This document shows positions 18,649 to 31,287 of a DNA stretch of 64,000 nt, one piece after another. Made by a program: the position numbers and the translations under genes. Position 1 is the stretch's first letter. Every line of letters starts with the position of its first letter. The notes below the pieces were generated by a model that saw only the letters and a program-made list of their open reading frames with translations, made no database searches and was not told the DNA's origin. The stretch spans positions 62,001-126,000 of the forward strand of contig NZ_KB907865.1 of NCBI RefSeq assembly GCF_000382245.1, in the 5' to 3' direction. This DNA is from Kushneria aurantia DSM 21353 (GTDB lineage Bacteria; Pseudomonadota; Gammaproteobacteria; Pseudomonadales; Halomonadaceae).

Positions 18649-21354
18649 ATGCTGCTTCACCACTACCGCTTCATTGCCGATGACAGCCTGATCGATACGG
18701 TTTCCCTGAGCGCGCAGCTCGAACGTGACGACTCACCGGTTGCCGCCGTTCGCGATACCCTCGACGACCTGCGCCGGCGCCTCGACGAGCGCTTCCGGAG
18801 CGGCGCCGATATTCGCGACCTGGTCTTCGGCCGAGCCTGGTGCATCGACCAGCTGCTGGCGCTGCTGTGGCAGCGCTTCGAGTGGCCCGGCGACGGCGTT
18901 GCGCTGATCGCGGTGGGCGGTTACGGCCGCGGCGAGCTGCATCCGAACTCCGACATCGACCTGATGGTGCTGCTCGAGCACAACGACGACAGCCCCTGCC
19001 GCGGGCCGTTGAGCGAGTTCATCACGCTGCTGTGGGATATCGGCCTGGAGATCGGCCACAGCGTGCGCTCGCTCGATGACTGCGAGCGCGAGGCACGCGA
19101 CGACGTCACCGTCATCACCAACCTGCTCGAAACCCGCACCCTGGCCGGTCCCGAAAGATTGCTGGAGGAGATGCGCCGGCGCCTGTCGCGCGAGCGGATG
19201 TGGGACAGCGACGTCTTCTATCGCGCCAAGCTGGAGGAGCAGCGCAGCCGCTACCGGCGCTTCAACGACTCCGAGTATCATCTCGAACCCAACGTCAAGA
19301 GCTCTCCCGGCGGTCTGCGCGATATCCAGACCGTGGGCTGGATCGCCAAGCGCCACTTCGGTGCCGATCTCATCGAGGAGCTGGTGGCACGCGGCTTCAT
19401 GACCGACTCCGATCTGCGCATCGCCAGCCAGAGCCGCGCCTTCCTGTGGCAGGTCCGCTACGCCCTGCACATGATCACAGGGCGCGCCGAGGACCGTCTA
19501 CTGTTTGACAACCAGCGCGCCATCGCCGCCCTGTTCGGCTACCGCGACACCCACGAGCGGCTCGGCGTGGAGGAGTTCATGCGCCGCTACTATCGCGTGG
19601 TGACGGCGCTTGCCGAGCTCAACGACATGCTGATGCAGCATTTCGACGAAAATATTCTGCAGGGCGATGAAGCGCCGGCCATCACACCGCTCAACGACCG
19701 CTTCGAGATACACGGCCGCTATCTGCGCATTCGCAGCGCCAACGTTTTCAAACGCCGCCCTTCAGCGCTGATCGAGATGTTCGTGCTGCTCGCCCAGCAT
19801 CCCGACATCGAGGGCGTGCGCGCCGAGACCATTCGCGCCATTCGCGACCATCGCCACCTGATCGACAACAGCTTTCGCGCCGACCTCAGAAATCGCAGCC
19901 TGTTCATGGAGCTGCTACGCAGCGGTGGTCAGGTGGCGCGCGAGCTGGGGCGCATGGCGCGCTACGGCATCCTCGGCAAGTATCTGCCGCGTTTTGGCCA
20001 CATCATCGGCCTGATGCAGCACGATCTGTTCCACATCTACACCGTCGACGCCCACACCCTGCGGGTGCTGGCAGCCATCGAGCAGTTCCGCACGCCAGGG
20101 GGGCGCGAAGCGTATCCGCTGTGCGCCGCCCTGATCGGTCGTCTGCCCAAGCTGGAGCTGCTGTGGATCGCCGGGCTCTATCATGATATTGCCAAGGGAC
20201 GCGGCGGCGATCACTCCCTGCTGGGGGCCCGCGACGTGCAGTCGTTCTGCACCCGCCACGGCCTGCCGCGGCGCGACACCCAGCTGGTGAGCTGGCTGAT
20301 CGAGCACCATCTGCTGATGTCGACCACCGCCCAGAAGCGCGATATCAGCGACCCGGAAGTAATTCGCGAGTTCGCCGGCGTGATGCAGGACGAAGTCCAT
20401 CTGGACTACCTCTATCTGCTCACCGTGGCCGATATCAACGCCACCAACCCGACACTATGGAACAGCTGGCGCGCCGCGCTGCTGCGTCAGCTGCACAACG
20501 AAACCCGCCGGGTACTGCGCCGCGGCCTGGAAAATCCGCTCCACCGCAGCGAGCGGATCGAGGAGACCCGCGACGAGGCGCGCGCCCTGATCAACTGCAT
20601 GGGCGGCGACTGCCGGCCGGTCGAGACGCTGTGGCAGACGCTGGGCGATGACTACTTCCTGCAGTACAGCGCCAGCGAGATCGTCTGGCACACCCGAGGC
20701 ATCCTGGAAGCCGGGAGCGATAGTGTACCGCTGGTGCTGATCAGCGCGCCCACCGCAGAGATGACCGACGGCGGCACCAAGGTGTTCGTGCACACGCGCT
20801 CGGCCAACAATCTGTTTGCCGCCACCGCCGCCGCCATCGACCAGCTGGGACTGTCGATCCACGACGCGCGTATCGCCACCTCCAGTCACGACTGGACCCT
20901 CAACACCTTTATCCTGCTCGATGAAGACGGCAGCGCCATCCGCGACCCCGGGCGGCTCGGTGAGATTCGCCAGCATCTTGTCGAGGAGCTCGACGACCCC
21001 GACGACTATCCGCGCATCGTGCGGCGCCACACCTCGCGCCAGCTCAGACATTTCCGCGTACCGACGCGGGTGCTGATCGAACAGGACGACGCCAACGGCC
21101 GCACCGTGCTGGAACTGATCGCCGCCGACCGTCCGGGACTGCTGGCACGGGTCGGGCAGATCTTCATGCGCTTTGACATCGCGCTGTCGATGGCGCGCAT
21201 CGCCACCCTCGGCGAGCGGGTCGAGGACGTCTTTTTCATTACCGACACCGAGGGCATGCCACTGGTCGATCCTGCACTGCAGCACGCCCTGCGCGACGAG
21301 CTGTGCGCGGTGCTCAATGCCGAAGCCGGCGTCACCCGCCAGCAGGACGCCTGA
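18649..21354 (+). CDS. glnD: PII uridylyltransferase / uridylyl-removing enzyme
   Basis: Nitrogen sensor that adds UMP to PII proteins when glutamine is low and removes it when glutamine is high. 901 aa, normal length. N-terminal nucleotidyltransferase domain with GGYGRGELHPNSDIDLMVL (residues about 89-107); central HD phosphohydrolase domain with WIAGLYHDIAKGRGGDHS (about 505-522); two C-terminal ACT domains, the second with ELIAADRPGLLARVG. Follows map. Confidence 0.97.
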   Translation: MLLHHYRFIADDSLIDTVSLSAQLERDDSPVAAVRDTLDDLRRRLDERFRSGADIRDLVFGRAWCIDQLLALLWQRFEWPGDGVALIAVGGYGRGELHPNSDIDLMVLLEHNDDSPCRGPLSEFITLLWDIGLEIGHSVRSLDDCEREARDDVTVITNLLETRTLAGPERLLEEMRRRLSRERMWDSDVFYRAKLEEQRSRYRRFNDSEYHLEPNVKSSPGGLRDIQTVGWIAKRHFGADLIEELVARGFMTDSDLRIASQSRAFLWQVRYALHMITGRAEDRLLFDNQRAIAALFGYRDTHERLGVEEFMRRYYRVVTALAELNDMLMQHFDENILQGDEAPAITPLNDRFEIHGRYLRIRSANVFKRRPSALIEMFVLLAQHPDIEGVRAETIRAIRDHRHLIDNSFRADLRNRSLFMELLRSGGQVARELGRMARYGILGKYLPRFGHIIGLMQHDLFHIYTVDAHTLRVLAAIEQFRTPGGREAYPLCAALIGRLPKLELLWIAGLYHDIAKGRGGDHSLLGARDVQSFCTRHGLPRRDTQLVSWLIEHHLLMSTTAQKRDISDPEVIREFAGVMQDEVHLDYLYLLTVADINATNPTLWNSWRAALLRQLHNETRRVLRRGLENPLHRSERIEETRDEARALINCMGGDCRPVETLWQTLGDDYFLQYSASEIVWHTRGILEAGSDSVPLVLISAPTAEMTDGGTKVFVHTRSANNLFAATAAAIDQLGLSIHDARIATSSHDWTLNTFILLDEDGSAIRDPGRLGEIRQHLVEELDDPDDYPRIVRRHTSRQLRHFRVPTRVLIEQDDANGRTVLELIAADRPGLLARVGQIFMRFDIALSMARIATLGERVEDVFFITDTEGMPLVDPALQHALRDELCAVLNAEAGVTRQQDA

Positions 21355-21433
21355 GCGACCGATTTGAGCCGCGCCTGCCGGGGCGCCTATAATCGCCGCC
21401 TTGCCTGCACACAGCACCGACGGATCAGACTGC

Positions 21434-21781
21434 ATGCTCAAGCTCTACGGCCTTGCCAACTGTGACAGCTGCCGACGCGCCCGCCGCACCCTGGAGGGGC
21501 GTGGCCTTGCGGTCGAGATGATCGACCTGCGCCGACTCGCCGAGCGCGGCGAGCTCGACGACGCCCTGCTCACCCGCCTTGCCGCCGAACGCGACTGGCA
21601 GGAACTGCTCAACCGGCGCAGCAGCGCCTGGCGCCAGCTGGATCAGGCCAGCCGCGACGGCATCGACCGCGACCGCGCACTGACGCTGATGCGCGAGCAG
21701 CCGACGCTGATCCGTCGCCCGCTGCTCGACAGCGGCAACGCGATACTGATCGGCGCCGAGGTTGCGCACTACGGCGACTGA
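21434..21781 (+). CDS. yffB: ArsC/Spx-family putative thiol reductase
   Basis: 115 aa, the size of E. coli YffB, which lies just before dapE there; here it lies just before dapD-dapE. Thioredoxin-like fold with the redox motif CDSC in LANCDSCRRARR (residues 9-12), then LLNRRSSAWR and REQPTLIRRPL, the standard ArsC/YffB segments. Family members are glutathione-dependent reductases of uncertain substrate. I start at MLKLYGL; eleven upstream in-frame codons do not fit the family. Confidence 0.85.
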   Translation: MLKLYGLANCDSCRRARRTLEGRGLAVEMIDLRRLAERGELDDALLTRLAAERDWQELLNRRSSAWRQLDQASRDGIDRDRALTLMREQPTLIRRPLLDSGNAILIGAEVAHYGD

Positions 21782-21794
21782 TCGTCTTTATTTT

Positions 21795-21824
21795 GCGCGC
21801 CCGGCACTCGGAGCGCGCCTTTTT
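21795..21824 (+). terminator. Intrinsic terminator after the ArsC-family gene
   Basis: GCGCGCCCG pairs with CGGAGCGCGC (one bulged A) around a short loop, followed by CCTTTTTG. Lies 13 nt after the stop codon and about 30 nt before dapD, so dapD may need its own promoter or read-through. Confidence 0.75.
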
Positions 21825-21854
21825 GTGCCTGTCACCATTTTCAAGGAGTTCCCC

Positions 21855-22880
21855 ATGCTGAGCTTTGCCCTGGGCGTCGGCACCCAGAACCTCAAGGGAG
21901 AGTGGCTGGAAGTCTACTATCCCGCACCGCTGCACCAGCCCGATGCCGGTATCGTCAAAACCCTGCGTGACACCCTGGGTGCCCCCGAGGGCAACGTCGC
22001 GGTGAGCTTCCTGCCCGAGCACTGCGAGAGCCTCGCCGAAGCGCTGGAGCACGAAGGACTCACCGACCAGGGCGAGATCGCCCGCGCCATGGCCGCCAGC
22101 CGCCGCCCGCTGGTCGCCATGTTCCTCGCCGAGGACCGCCCCCCCGAGAGCGTGCCCGAGGTGTATCTCAAGCTGCATCTGCTGTCGCACCGCATGGTCA
22201 AACCCCACGGCATTAAACTCGACGGCATGTTCGCCCTTTTGAAGAACATCGCCTGGAGCAGCGAGGGCGCCATCGACATCGGCGAGCTCAACGATCGCCG
22301 CCTGCGCGCGCGCCTGGAAGGGCGAGCGCTGTCCGTCGACTGCGTCGACAAGTTCCCCAAAATGGCCGACTACGTGGTGCCCGGGGGCGTTCGTATCGCC
22401 GATACCGCCCGCGTGCGCCTGGGGGCCTATCTGGGCGAAGGCACCACCGTCATGCACGAGGGCTTTTGCAACTTCAACGCCGGCACCGCGGGGCCCGGCA
22501 TGGTCGAAGGCCGCATCGCCGCCGGCGTGATGCTGGGCAGCGGCTCCGACCTGGGCGGCGGTGCCTCCACCATGGGCACGCTCTCCGGCGGCGGCAACAT
22601 CGTCATCGGCACCGGCGAAAACTGCCTGATCGGCGCCAACGCCGGCATCGGCATTCCGCTGGGCGATCGCTGCACGGTGGAAGCCGGTCTCTATATCACC
22701 GCCGGCGCGAAGGTCGCGGTGCTCGACGACAAGGGCGAGCTGGTCGAGACGGTGGCGGCCCGCGAGCTGGCCGGCCAGAGCGACCTGCTGTTCATTCGCC
22801 ACTCGGTCACCGGACGCCTGGAGTGTCGCACCAACAAAAGCGCCGTGGCGCTCAACGACGCCCTCCATGCCCACAACTGA
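21855..22880 (+). CDS. dapD: 2,3,4,5-tetrahydropyridine-2,6-dicarboxylate N-succinyltransferase
   Basis: Succinylates tetrahydrodipicolinate in the lysine/meso-diaminopimelate pathway. 341 aa, the long form known from Pseudomonas. A helical N-terminal part with YLKLHLLSHRMVKPHG is followed by a hexapeptide left-handed beta helix (GEGTTVMHEGFCNFNAGT, GGGASTMGTLSGGGN). Start ATG at 21855 behind AAGGAG; overlaps dapE by 14 nt. Confidence 0.95.
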   Translation: MLSFALGVGTQNLKGEWLEVYYPAPLHQPDAGIVKTLRDTLGAPEGNVAVSFLPEHCESLAEALEHEGLTDQGEIARAMAASRRPLVAMFLAEDRPPESVPEVYLKLHLLSHRMVKPHGIKLDGMFALLKNIAWSSEGAIDIGELNDRRLRARLEGRALSVDCVDKFPKMADYVVPGGVRIADTARVRLGAYLGEGTTVMHEGFCNFNAGTAGPGMVEGRIAAGVMLGSGSDLGGGASTMGTLSGGGNIVIGTGENCLIGANAGIGIPLGDRCTVEAGLYITAGAKVAVLDDKGELVETVAARELAGQSDLLFIRHSVTGRLECRTNKSAVALNDALHAHN

Positions 22881-24033
22881 GACCGTGGCGCATTCGCACA
22901 GCGCCACCCTGCAGCTGGCACTGGCACTGCTCGAGCGCCGCTCGCTGACCCCCGACGATGCCGGCTGCCAGACGCTGATCGGCGAGCGGCTGGCGGCGCT
23001 GGATTTCGAGCTCGAATGGCTCGACCGGGGCGACGTGCGCAACCTCTGGGCCGTGCGCGGCGACGCCGCCAACGGCCCGACGCTGGTGCTGGCAGGCCAC
23101 ACCGATGTGGTGCCCGTCGGCGCCGAAGCGCTGTGGCACACGCCCCCCTTTGCGCCCCGAATCGACGCCGACGGCTGGCTGCGCGGGCGCGGCGCCGCCG
23201 ACATGAAGGGCGGACTGGCGGCAATGGTGACCGCCGTGGAGCGCTTTATCGCCCGCCACCCGGATCATCCCGGACGCCTCGCCTTTCTGCTCACCAGCGA
23301 CGAGGAGGGCCCGGCGATCGACGGTACCCGCGCGGTGGTCGACATACTGCACCAGCGCCGCGAACGCCTCGACTACTGCATCGTCGGCGAGCCCTCCTCG
23401 GAGTCGCAATTTGGTGACGTGATCAAGAACGGCCGGCGCGGCTCGCTCAACGGCGTACTGCGGGTTCAGGGCGTACAGGGCCACGTGGCCTATCCGCAGC
23501 GCGCCCGCAACCCTGTCCACCAGGCGCTGGCGGCGCTCGACGAGCTGGTCAGGCAGCACTGGGACAGCGGCAACGACTTCTTCCCGCCCACCAGCTTTCA
23601 GATCTCCAACCTTCATGCCGGCACCGGCGCCAACAACGTGATCCCCGGCGAGCTGGAAGTGACGTTCAACCTGCGCTTCTCCACCGAAAGCGACGCCGAC
23701 ACCCTGAAAAGCCGCATCGAGGCCGTGCTGGCGGCACACGGGCTCGACTACGCCATCGACTGGCAGCTCTCCGGCGAGCCCTTTCTGACCCGTCCGGGGG
23801 AGCTCACCGAGGCGGTTACTACGGCGCTCGAACGCCTCACCGGTCAACGGCCGACGCTCTCCACCGGCGGCGGCACCTCCGATGCCCGCTTTATCGCTAC
23901 CCTGGGGCCGCAGGTGATCGAACTCGGGCCCTGCAACGCCACCATTCATCAGCGCGACGAGCGCATCCGTGCCGGCGATCTCGACCTGATGAGCGAGGCG
24001 CTGGAATTCACCCTCGATCAGCTGATGCGGTGA
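22867..24033 (+). CDS. dapE: Succinyl-diaminopimelate desuccinylase
   Basis: M20 family zinc hydrolase that frees LL-diaminopimelate from its succinyl form. 388 aa. Zinc and catalytic motifs LAGHTDVVPVG, GRGAADMKGGLAAMV and TSDEEGPAIDGT are present, as is the dimerisation domain segment GRRGSLNGVL. Overlaps dapD by 14 nt, so the two lysine/DAP enzymes are probably made from one message. The start codons in the overlap are the only choice that keeps the family N-terminus. Confidence 0.95.
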   Translation: MPTTETVAHSHSATLQLALALLERRSLTPDDAGCQTLIGERLAALDFELEWLDRGDVRNLWAVRGDAANGPTLVLAGHTDVVPVGAEALWHTPPFAPRIDADGWLRGRGAADMKGGLAAMVTAVERFIARHPDHPGRLAFLLTSDEEGPAIDGTRAVVDILHQRRERLDYCIVGEPSSESQFGDVIKNGRRGSLNGVLRVQGVQGHVAYPQRARNPVHQALAALDELVRQHWDSGNDFFPPTSFQISNLHAGTGANNVIPGELEVTFNLRFSTESDADTLKSRIEAVLAAHGLDYAIDWQLSGEPFLTRPGELTEAVTTALERLTGQRPTLSTGGGTSDARFIATLGPQVIELGPCNATIHQRDERIRAGDLDLMSEALEFTLDQLMR

Positions 24034-24037
24034 CGCC

Positions 24038-24427
24038 ATGGAGCACTACCCGGATATCGAAGTCTATCTCGACTGCAGCGACATCGAACGTATCGCCGCC
24101 TGGCTGAGCGACGCCCTGCAGGCACCGGTGAGGCTGGAGCGCGCCGGCAAACGCCAGTGGCGTGCGCTGCCGCAGTGCGATGGCCTGCCGCTGCCGATCC
24201 TGCTGGTGGAAGCGGCCGCCGACCGCTTCGCCAGCCTGTGGCTCGACAGCGACCGCACCCCCTGGCCGCGCGATGCCGACTGCGCCCGCGAGGCGAGCCG
24301 CCAACTCGAGTGCGAGGTGCGCTGCTCACTGGGCGGCTGGCAGCCCGGCGACGATCCCGACCGCTTTTTTCAGGTCAAACCCGATGGCAGCGAGGGCGTC
24401 ATCCACTGGCCCGATGCCGGCGCCTGA
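24038..24427 (+). CDS. Hypothetical protein after dapE
   Basis: 129 aa, starts 4 nt after the dapE stop, so it is probably cotranslated with it. I do not recognise a named domain. It is acidic and tryptophan-rich, with the segment GLPLPILLVEAAADRFASLWLD in the middle and a C-terminus FFQVKPDGSEGVIHWPDAGA. No signal peptide or membrane segment. The compact coding sequence, operon position and intact frame support a real gene; a role in DAP metabolism would be guesswork. Confidence 0.7.
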   Translation: MEHYPDIEVYLDCSDIERIAAWLSDALQAPVRLERAGKRQWRALPQCDGLPLPILLVEAAADRFASLWLDSDRTPWPRDADCAREASRQLECEVRCSLGGWQPGDDPDRFFQVKPDGSEGVIHWPDAGA

Positions 24428-24550
24428 AGCGCCCTGCCCTACTGCTTTTTCCGTTCAGGCCTTCTGCGGCAGCACCGAGCCCCCGCGCTCGGTTGCAACA
24501 ACTTGTTATCGCGCTATAAATCACTATTATGGGTGAGGCGTTATTTCATA

Positions 24551-24564
24551 AATGGACATTCAAT
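24551..24564 (+). promoter_or_regulatory. BetI-like operator candidate upstream of choX
   Basis: The 14-mer AATGGACATTCAAT agrees at 11 positions with the palindrome ATTGAACGTTCAAT that I recall for the choline-responsive repressor BetI. It lies 60 nt before the choX start, in an AT-rich promoter-like stretch. No betI gene is in the window. Confidence 0.35.
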
Positions 24565-24623
24565 AAAAATATCGCGTGGCACACCCCGGTTGCGCGCTAT
24601 CGTCATATCAAGGAGCCAAAGGG

Positions 24624-25568
24624 ATGCATAACACCACGACGCTACGCTGGCTGGGCGTTGTCGCACTCGGCGCCGGCCTGCCGCTGTCGGCCTCGGCCAA
24701 CGACTGCAGCACCGTACGCTTTGCCGAGGTGGGCTGGACCGACATCACTGCCACCACGGCGCTGGCCAGTGAAGTCGTCGAGGGGCTCGGCTACGAGGCC
24801 ACCACCGATACGGTCTCGGTACCGATCGCCTACACCGGCCTGGCCAACGACGACTTCGACGTCTTTCTGGGCAACTGGATGCCGTCGATGGCCTCCATCA
24901 GCGACCCCTACATCGAGGAGGGCAGCGTCGACCGGCTGGTCGCCAACCTCGAGGGTGCCAAGTACACCCTGGCGGTGCCGCAGTATGTGTATGACGCCGG
25001 CGTTACCTCGGTCGCCGATCTGAACGACCACGCCGACCGCTTCGATCATCGCATTTACGGCATCGAAGCGGGCAACGACGGCAACGTCCTGATCCAGCAG
25101 ATGATCGACGACGACGCCTTTGATCTCGGCGACTGGCAGCTGATCGACTCGAGCGAGGCCGGCATGCTGGCCACCCTGCGCGCCAGCGTGCCGGATCAGG
25201 AGTGGATGGTGTTTCTCGGCTGGGCGCCTCATCCGATGAACAGCAACTTCGACATCGCCTATCTGAGCGGCGCCGATGACTACTTCGGCCCCGACATGGG
25301 CGGCGCCACCGTCTATACCAACACTCGCGGCGGCTACGCCGAGCAGTGCCCCAATATCGCCACGCTGCTCAACAACATGACCTTCACGCTGGAGATGGAA
25401 AACCGGCTGATGGGTGAGATCATGAACGACGGCACCGAGCCGCGAGTCGCGGCGCGCCGGTATCTGCGCGAGCATGATGCACTGCTCGACGAATGGCTGG
25501 ATGGCGTCGAGACGCTGGACGGCCAGCCCGGCGCTGCCGCGGTACGCAGCGCGCTGAACGAAGGCTGA
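24624..25568 (+). CDS. choX: Choline-type ABC transporter substrate-binding protein
   Basis: Periplasmic binding protein for choline or a related quaternary amine, needed to gather glycine-betaine precursors. 314 aa. Signal peptide ends SASA before NDCST. The mature part follows ChoX closely: EVGWTDITATTALA, VFLGNWMPSM, GIEAGNDGN, FLGWAPHPMNSNF and GGYAEQCPN, whose Trp and Tyr residues form the aromatic cage. The ATG at 24624 lies behind AAGGAG. No permease or ATPase gene is next to it. A perfect 15-bp hairpin follows. Confidence 0.88.
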   Translation: MHNTTTLRWLGVVALGAGLPLSASANDCSTVRFAEVGWTDITATTALASEVVEGLGYEATTDTVSVPIAYTGLANDDFDVFLGNWMPSMASISDPYIEEGSVDRLVANLEGAKYTLAVPQYVYDAGVTSVADLNDHADRFDHRIYGIEAGNDGNVLIQQMIDDDAFDLGDWQLIDSSEAGMLATLRASVPDQEWMVFLGWAPHPMNSNFDIAYLSGADDYFGPDMGGATVYTNTRGGYAEQCPNIATLLNNMTFTLEMENRLMGEIMNDGTEPRVAARRYLREHDALLDEWLDGVETLDGQPGAAAVRSALNEG

Positions 25569-25586
25569 GCGACAGCCGCGCAATCA

Positions 25587-25620
25587 CAGCGCCCCTGCCG
25601 GTTTCCCGGCAGGGGCGCTG
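25587..25620. terminator. Perfect 15-bp hairpin between choX and the cold-shock gene
   Basis: Arms 25587-25601 and 25606-25620 pair without mismatch around TTTC. It lies between convergent genes and has no clear T-run on either side, so it may work in both directions as a GC-rich terminator or transcript end. Confidence 0.65.
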
Positions 25621-25658
25621 TGCTGTCGGCCGTTTGCCGATACGGGCGTGATGACGTC

Positions 25659-26114
25659 TCAGGTGATGACGGTCACATCCTCGGCCTGCAGGCCCCGCTC
25701 GTTCTGCACCGAGTGGTAGCGCACGCGCTGCCCCTCGGCCAGGGTACGATGCCCCTTGCCGCGAATGGCGCGGAAGTGGACGAAAACGTCCTCACCGCCA
25801 TCGCGGGCGATAAAGCCATAGCCCTTGTTGACATTGAACCACTTGACGACACCGATCTCACGATCGTCGTTCTCCACATCGACAACGTTGGAGAGCGCGG
25901 GCGTCAATATATGCATGACCAGGGTAGCAATCTCCAGCACGATGAAGGCCGCCATCGAGACAAGCGCCCAGGTGGATACGATGCCCGGGCTGCCGCCGAG
26001 GGCGGCAAGGGCAGAAGGACTTGCAATATAAAGGAAAAAACCAGCCAGCAACGGCATGGCCAGCGCCAGCAGCAGGCTGATAAAGGTACAGCGCCAGACG
26101 GTTTTTGCACTCAT
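25659..26114 (-). CDS. Membrane-anchored cold-shock-domain protein
   Basis: 151 aa. Residues 10-32 and 48-70 are hydrophobic and predicted to span the membrane; residues 86-151 form a full cold-shock domain with RNP1 (KGYGFI, 97-102) and RNP2 (VFVHF, 110-114), expected to bind single-stranded nucleic acid on the cytoplasmic side. Ordinary CspA proteins are about 70 aa and soluble. The ATG at 26114 is preferred over an in-frame TTG six codons earlier, which has no ribosome binding site. Divergent from slyX. Confidence 0.85.
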   Translation of the reverse strand: MSAKTVWRCTFISLLLALAMPLLAGFFLYIASPSALAALGGSPGIVSTWALVSMAAFIVLEIATLVMHILTPALSNVVDVENDDREIGVVKWFNVNKGYGFIARDGGEDVFVHFRAIRGKGHRTLAEGQRVRYHSVQNERGLQAEDVTVIT

Positions 26115-26253
26115 GACGATACTCTGTTGCAACTATAAGGATTTTTTGAAAAACAGACGTCGTCACTCCGGATGTTCCCTGATACCGTTTGTACCGAAGT
26201 GTCGACACGGCAACGGCCTTGCGACACGTCACCGACCACGGCAGAACCCTCTC

Positions 26254-26529
26254 ATGGAAAGTCCCCCGCAGCGCGACGATTCTAACACGACGATTGACAC
26301 TACGCTTGAGCGGGTGCTAGCGCGCGTCGACGACCTGGAAAGCCGCCTCGCCTGGCAGGAAAACTGGCTCGAGCGCCTTGATCAAACGCTGATCCATCAA
26401 TCGGCTACCATCGAACGCCTCGAGCGTCGGTGCCAGCTGATGGCGACGCGGCTGGGTGAGCACCGCAGTGCGCTGGAGGCGCTCGGCGGCGAGCCGGAGG
26501 GGAGTGACGAGCGCCCACCACACTACTGA
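26254..26529 (+). CDS. slyX: SlyX family protein
   Basis: 91 aa, mostly one coiled coil: LESRLAWQENWLERLDQTL followed by IHQSATIERLERRCQLMATRL, the SlyX pattern, ending in the typical PPHY. Function of SlyX is not well established. The start at 26254 follows from the family N-terminus; longer in-frame sequence upstream is not conserved-looking. A terminator follows, and trxB is convergent. Confidence 0.85.
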   Translation: MESPPQRDDSNTTIDTTLERVLARVDDLESRLAWQENWLERLDQTLIHQSATIERLERRCQLMATRLGEHRSALEALGGEPEGSDERPPHY

Positions 26530-26578
26530 GATGAACAGCGCGGCGGCGCTCTTTTCACCCCTTTTGGCGATACCCAGC

Positions 26579-26602
26579 AGCCCGGCACCGTGCCGGGCTT
26601 TC
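26579..26602 (+). terminator. Terminator after slyX
   Basis: Arms AGCCCGGCA (26579-26587) and TGCCGGGCT (26591-26599) with a 3-nt loop, then TTCGTTCG. Lies about 50 nt after the slyX stop, in front of the convergent end of trxB. Confidence 0.6.
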
Positions 26603-26630
26603 GTTCGTGGCAGGATGTTGTCCCGCTCGC

Positions 26631-27671
<1,041 letters not shown>

Positions 27672-27724
27672 TCAGTGCTGCATGCGGCCTGCGAGCAGCG
27701 CCGGGCCGCCCTCGCCCGTCACCT

Positions 27725-27931
27725 CTACACCTCGTCGTCGCGCTTGAGCACCACCGACTCGAGGGTGTCATCCAGCGGCGATACGGTTATCGCCACCATG
27801 ATGGGCGCACAGCACCAGTGACAGTCGACCCAGGTCTCGTGAGAGCCCTGGCTGATATCGACGGGAATGTCATTGGCTGCACCGCAGTGCGGGCAGCCTT
27901 CCTGCTGCCAGCTCAACCATTGGTCGCACAT
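27725..27931 (-). CDS. CPXCG-motif cysteine-rich protein
   Basis: 68 aa. Two cysteine pairs, CPHCG (13-17) and CHWC (37-40), form a small zinc-ribbon-like knot, matching the CPXCG family of short proteobacterial proteins of unknown function. The C-terminus is acidic. Stands alone between trxB and acnA. A zinc-binding role is inferred only from the cysteines. Confidence 0.75.
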   Translation of the reverse strand: MCDQWLSWQQEGCPHCGAANDIPVDISQGSHETWVDCHWCCAPIMVAITVSPLDDTLESVVLKRDDEV

Positions 27932-28205
27932 GGGAAGTCACCACACTCATGACAAGGAATTGAAACTATATGACCGAACCGCGAATATGCTAGGATCACA
28001 GTTTGTCGACAATCCGGCGAAACGTTCATGGTGCAGTCAACCGCCGCTTCGCCGACTATACTGCATTGTCCGGCATCACCGTCGAGCACTCGACCGTGGC
28101 ACGACCCTTACCGGATACAGCCTGCCGGCCCTGTCCACCCCGCATTCTGGCGTATGCATCGGGAAAAGGCGCCGCCGGCCGGAAACCAGATGATGAGGAG
28201 GTTTC

Positions 28206-30938
<2,733 letters not shown>

Positions 30939-30948
30939 GCCTTTCGTG

Positions 30949-31015
30949 CCGGCCGCTCGGCGGCCGGTATCGATCACAACGAAGGGCCGCTATCCACCGC
31001 GATAGCGGCCTTTTT
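30949..31015 (+). terminator. Tandem hairpins ending acnA
   Basis: A first GC stem (30949-30956 with 30960-30967, TCG loop) is followed by a strong intrinsic terminator: GGCCGCTAT (30985-30993) with ATAGCGGCC (31002-31010), then TTTTT. Confidence 0.85.
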
Positions 31016-31287
31016 CGTGCTCCGCCGCTCGGCAACCTGACCACAGCTCAACCGGCGCTAACGGCAGAGAGCGCTGGCCCCCCGCGTAAGCCCTCGTCTG
31101 CGTCATAAGACAACTCCTGAAAGTAATAAAAGATGGGATGATTGATATTTTATAGGCATATAGCGGTGCGGCCCAATAAGGTCTTGCTAACCGATCGATC
31201 GGCCCGCGCGCCCACACTGCGTTATGCTGGGGGCATGACGCCTCGATACGCCGAGGCAATGACCCATTTTGCGTCAAGGAGTTTCTC
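31016..31287. other. Intergenic stretch before the S9 peptidase
   Basis: About 270 nt with an AT-rich middle (31110-31165) that could hold a promoter for the peptidase. A small stem GCCTCG/CGAGGC lies near 31230-31250. I see no supportable gene in it. Confidence 0.5.

Noticed and set aside
27960-27996. Possible acnA promoter (TTGAAA with TATGCT)
   Set aside because: Spacing of 20 nt is too long for a confident sigma-70 promoter.
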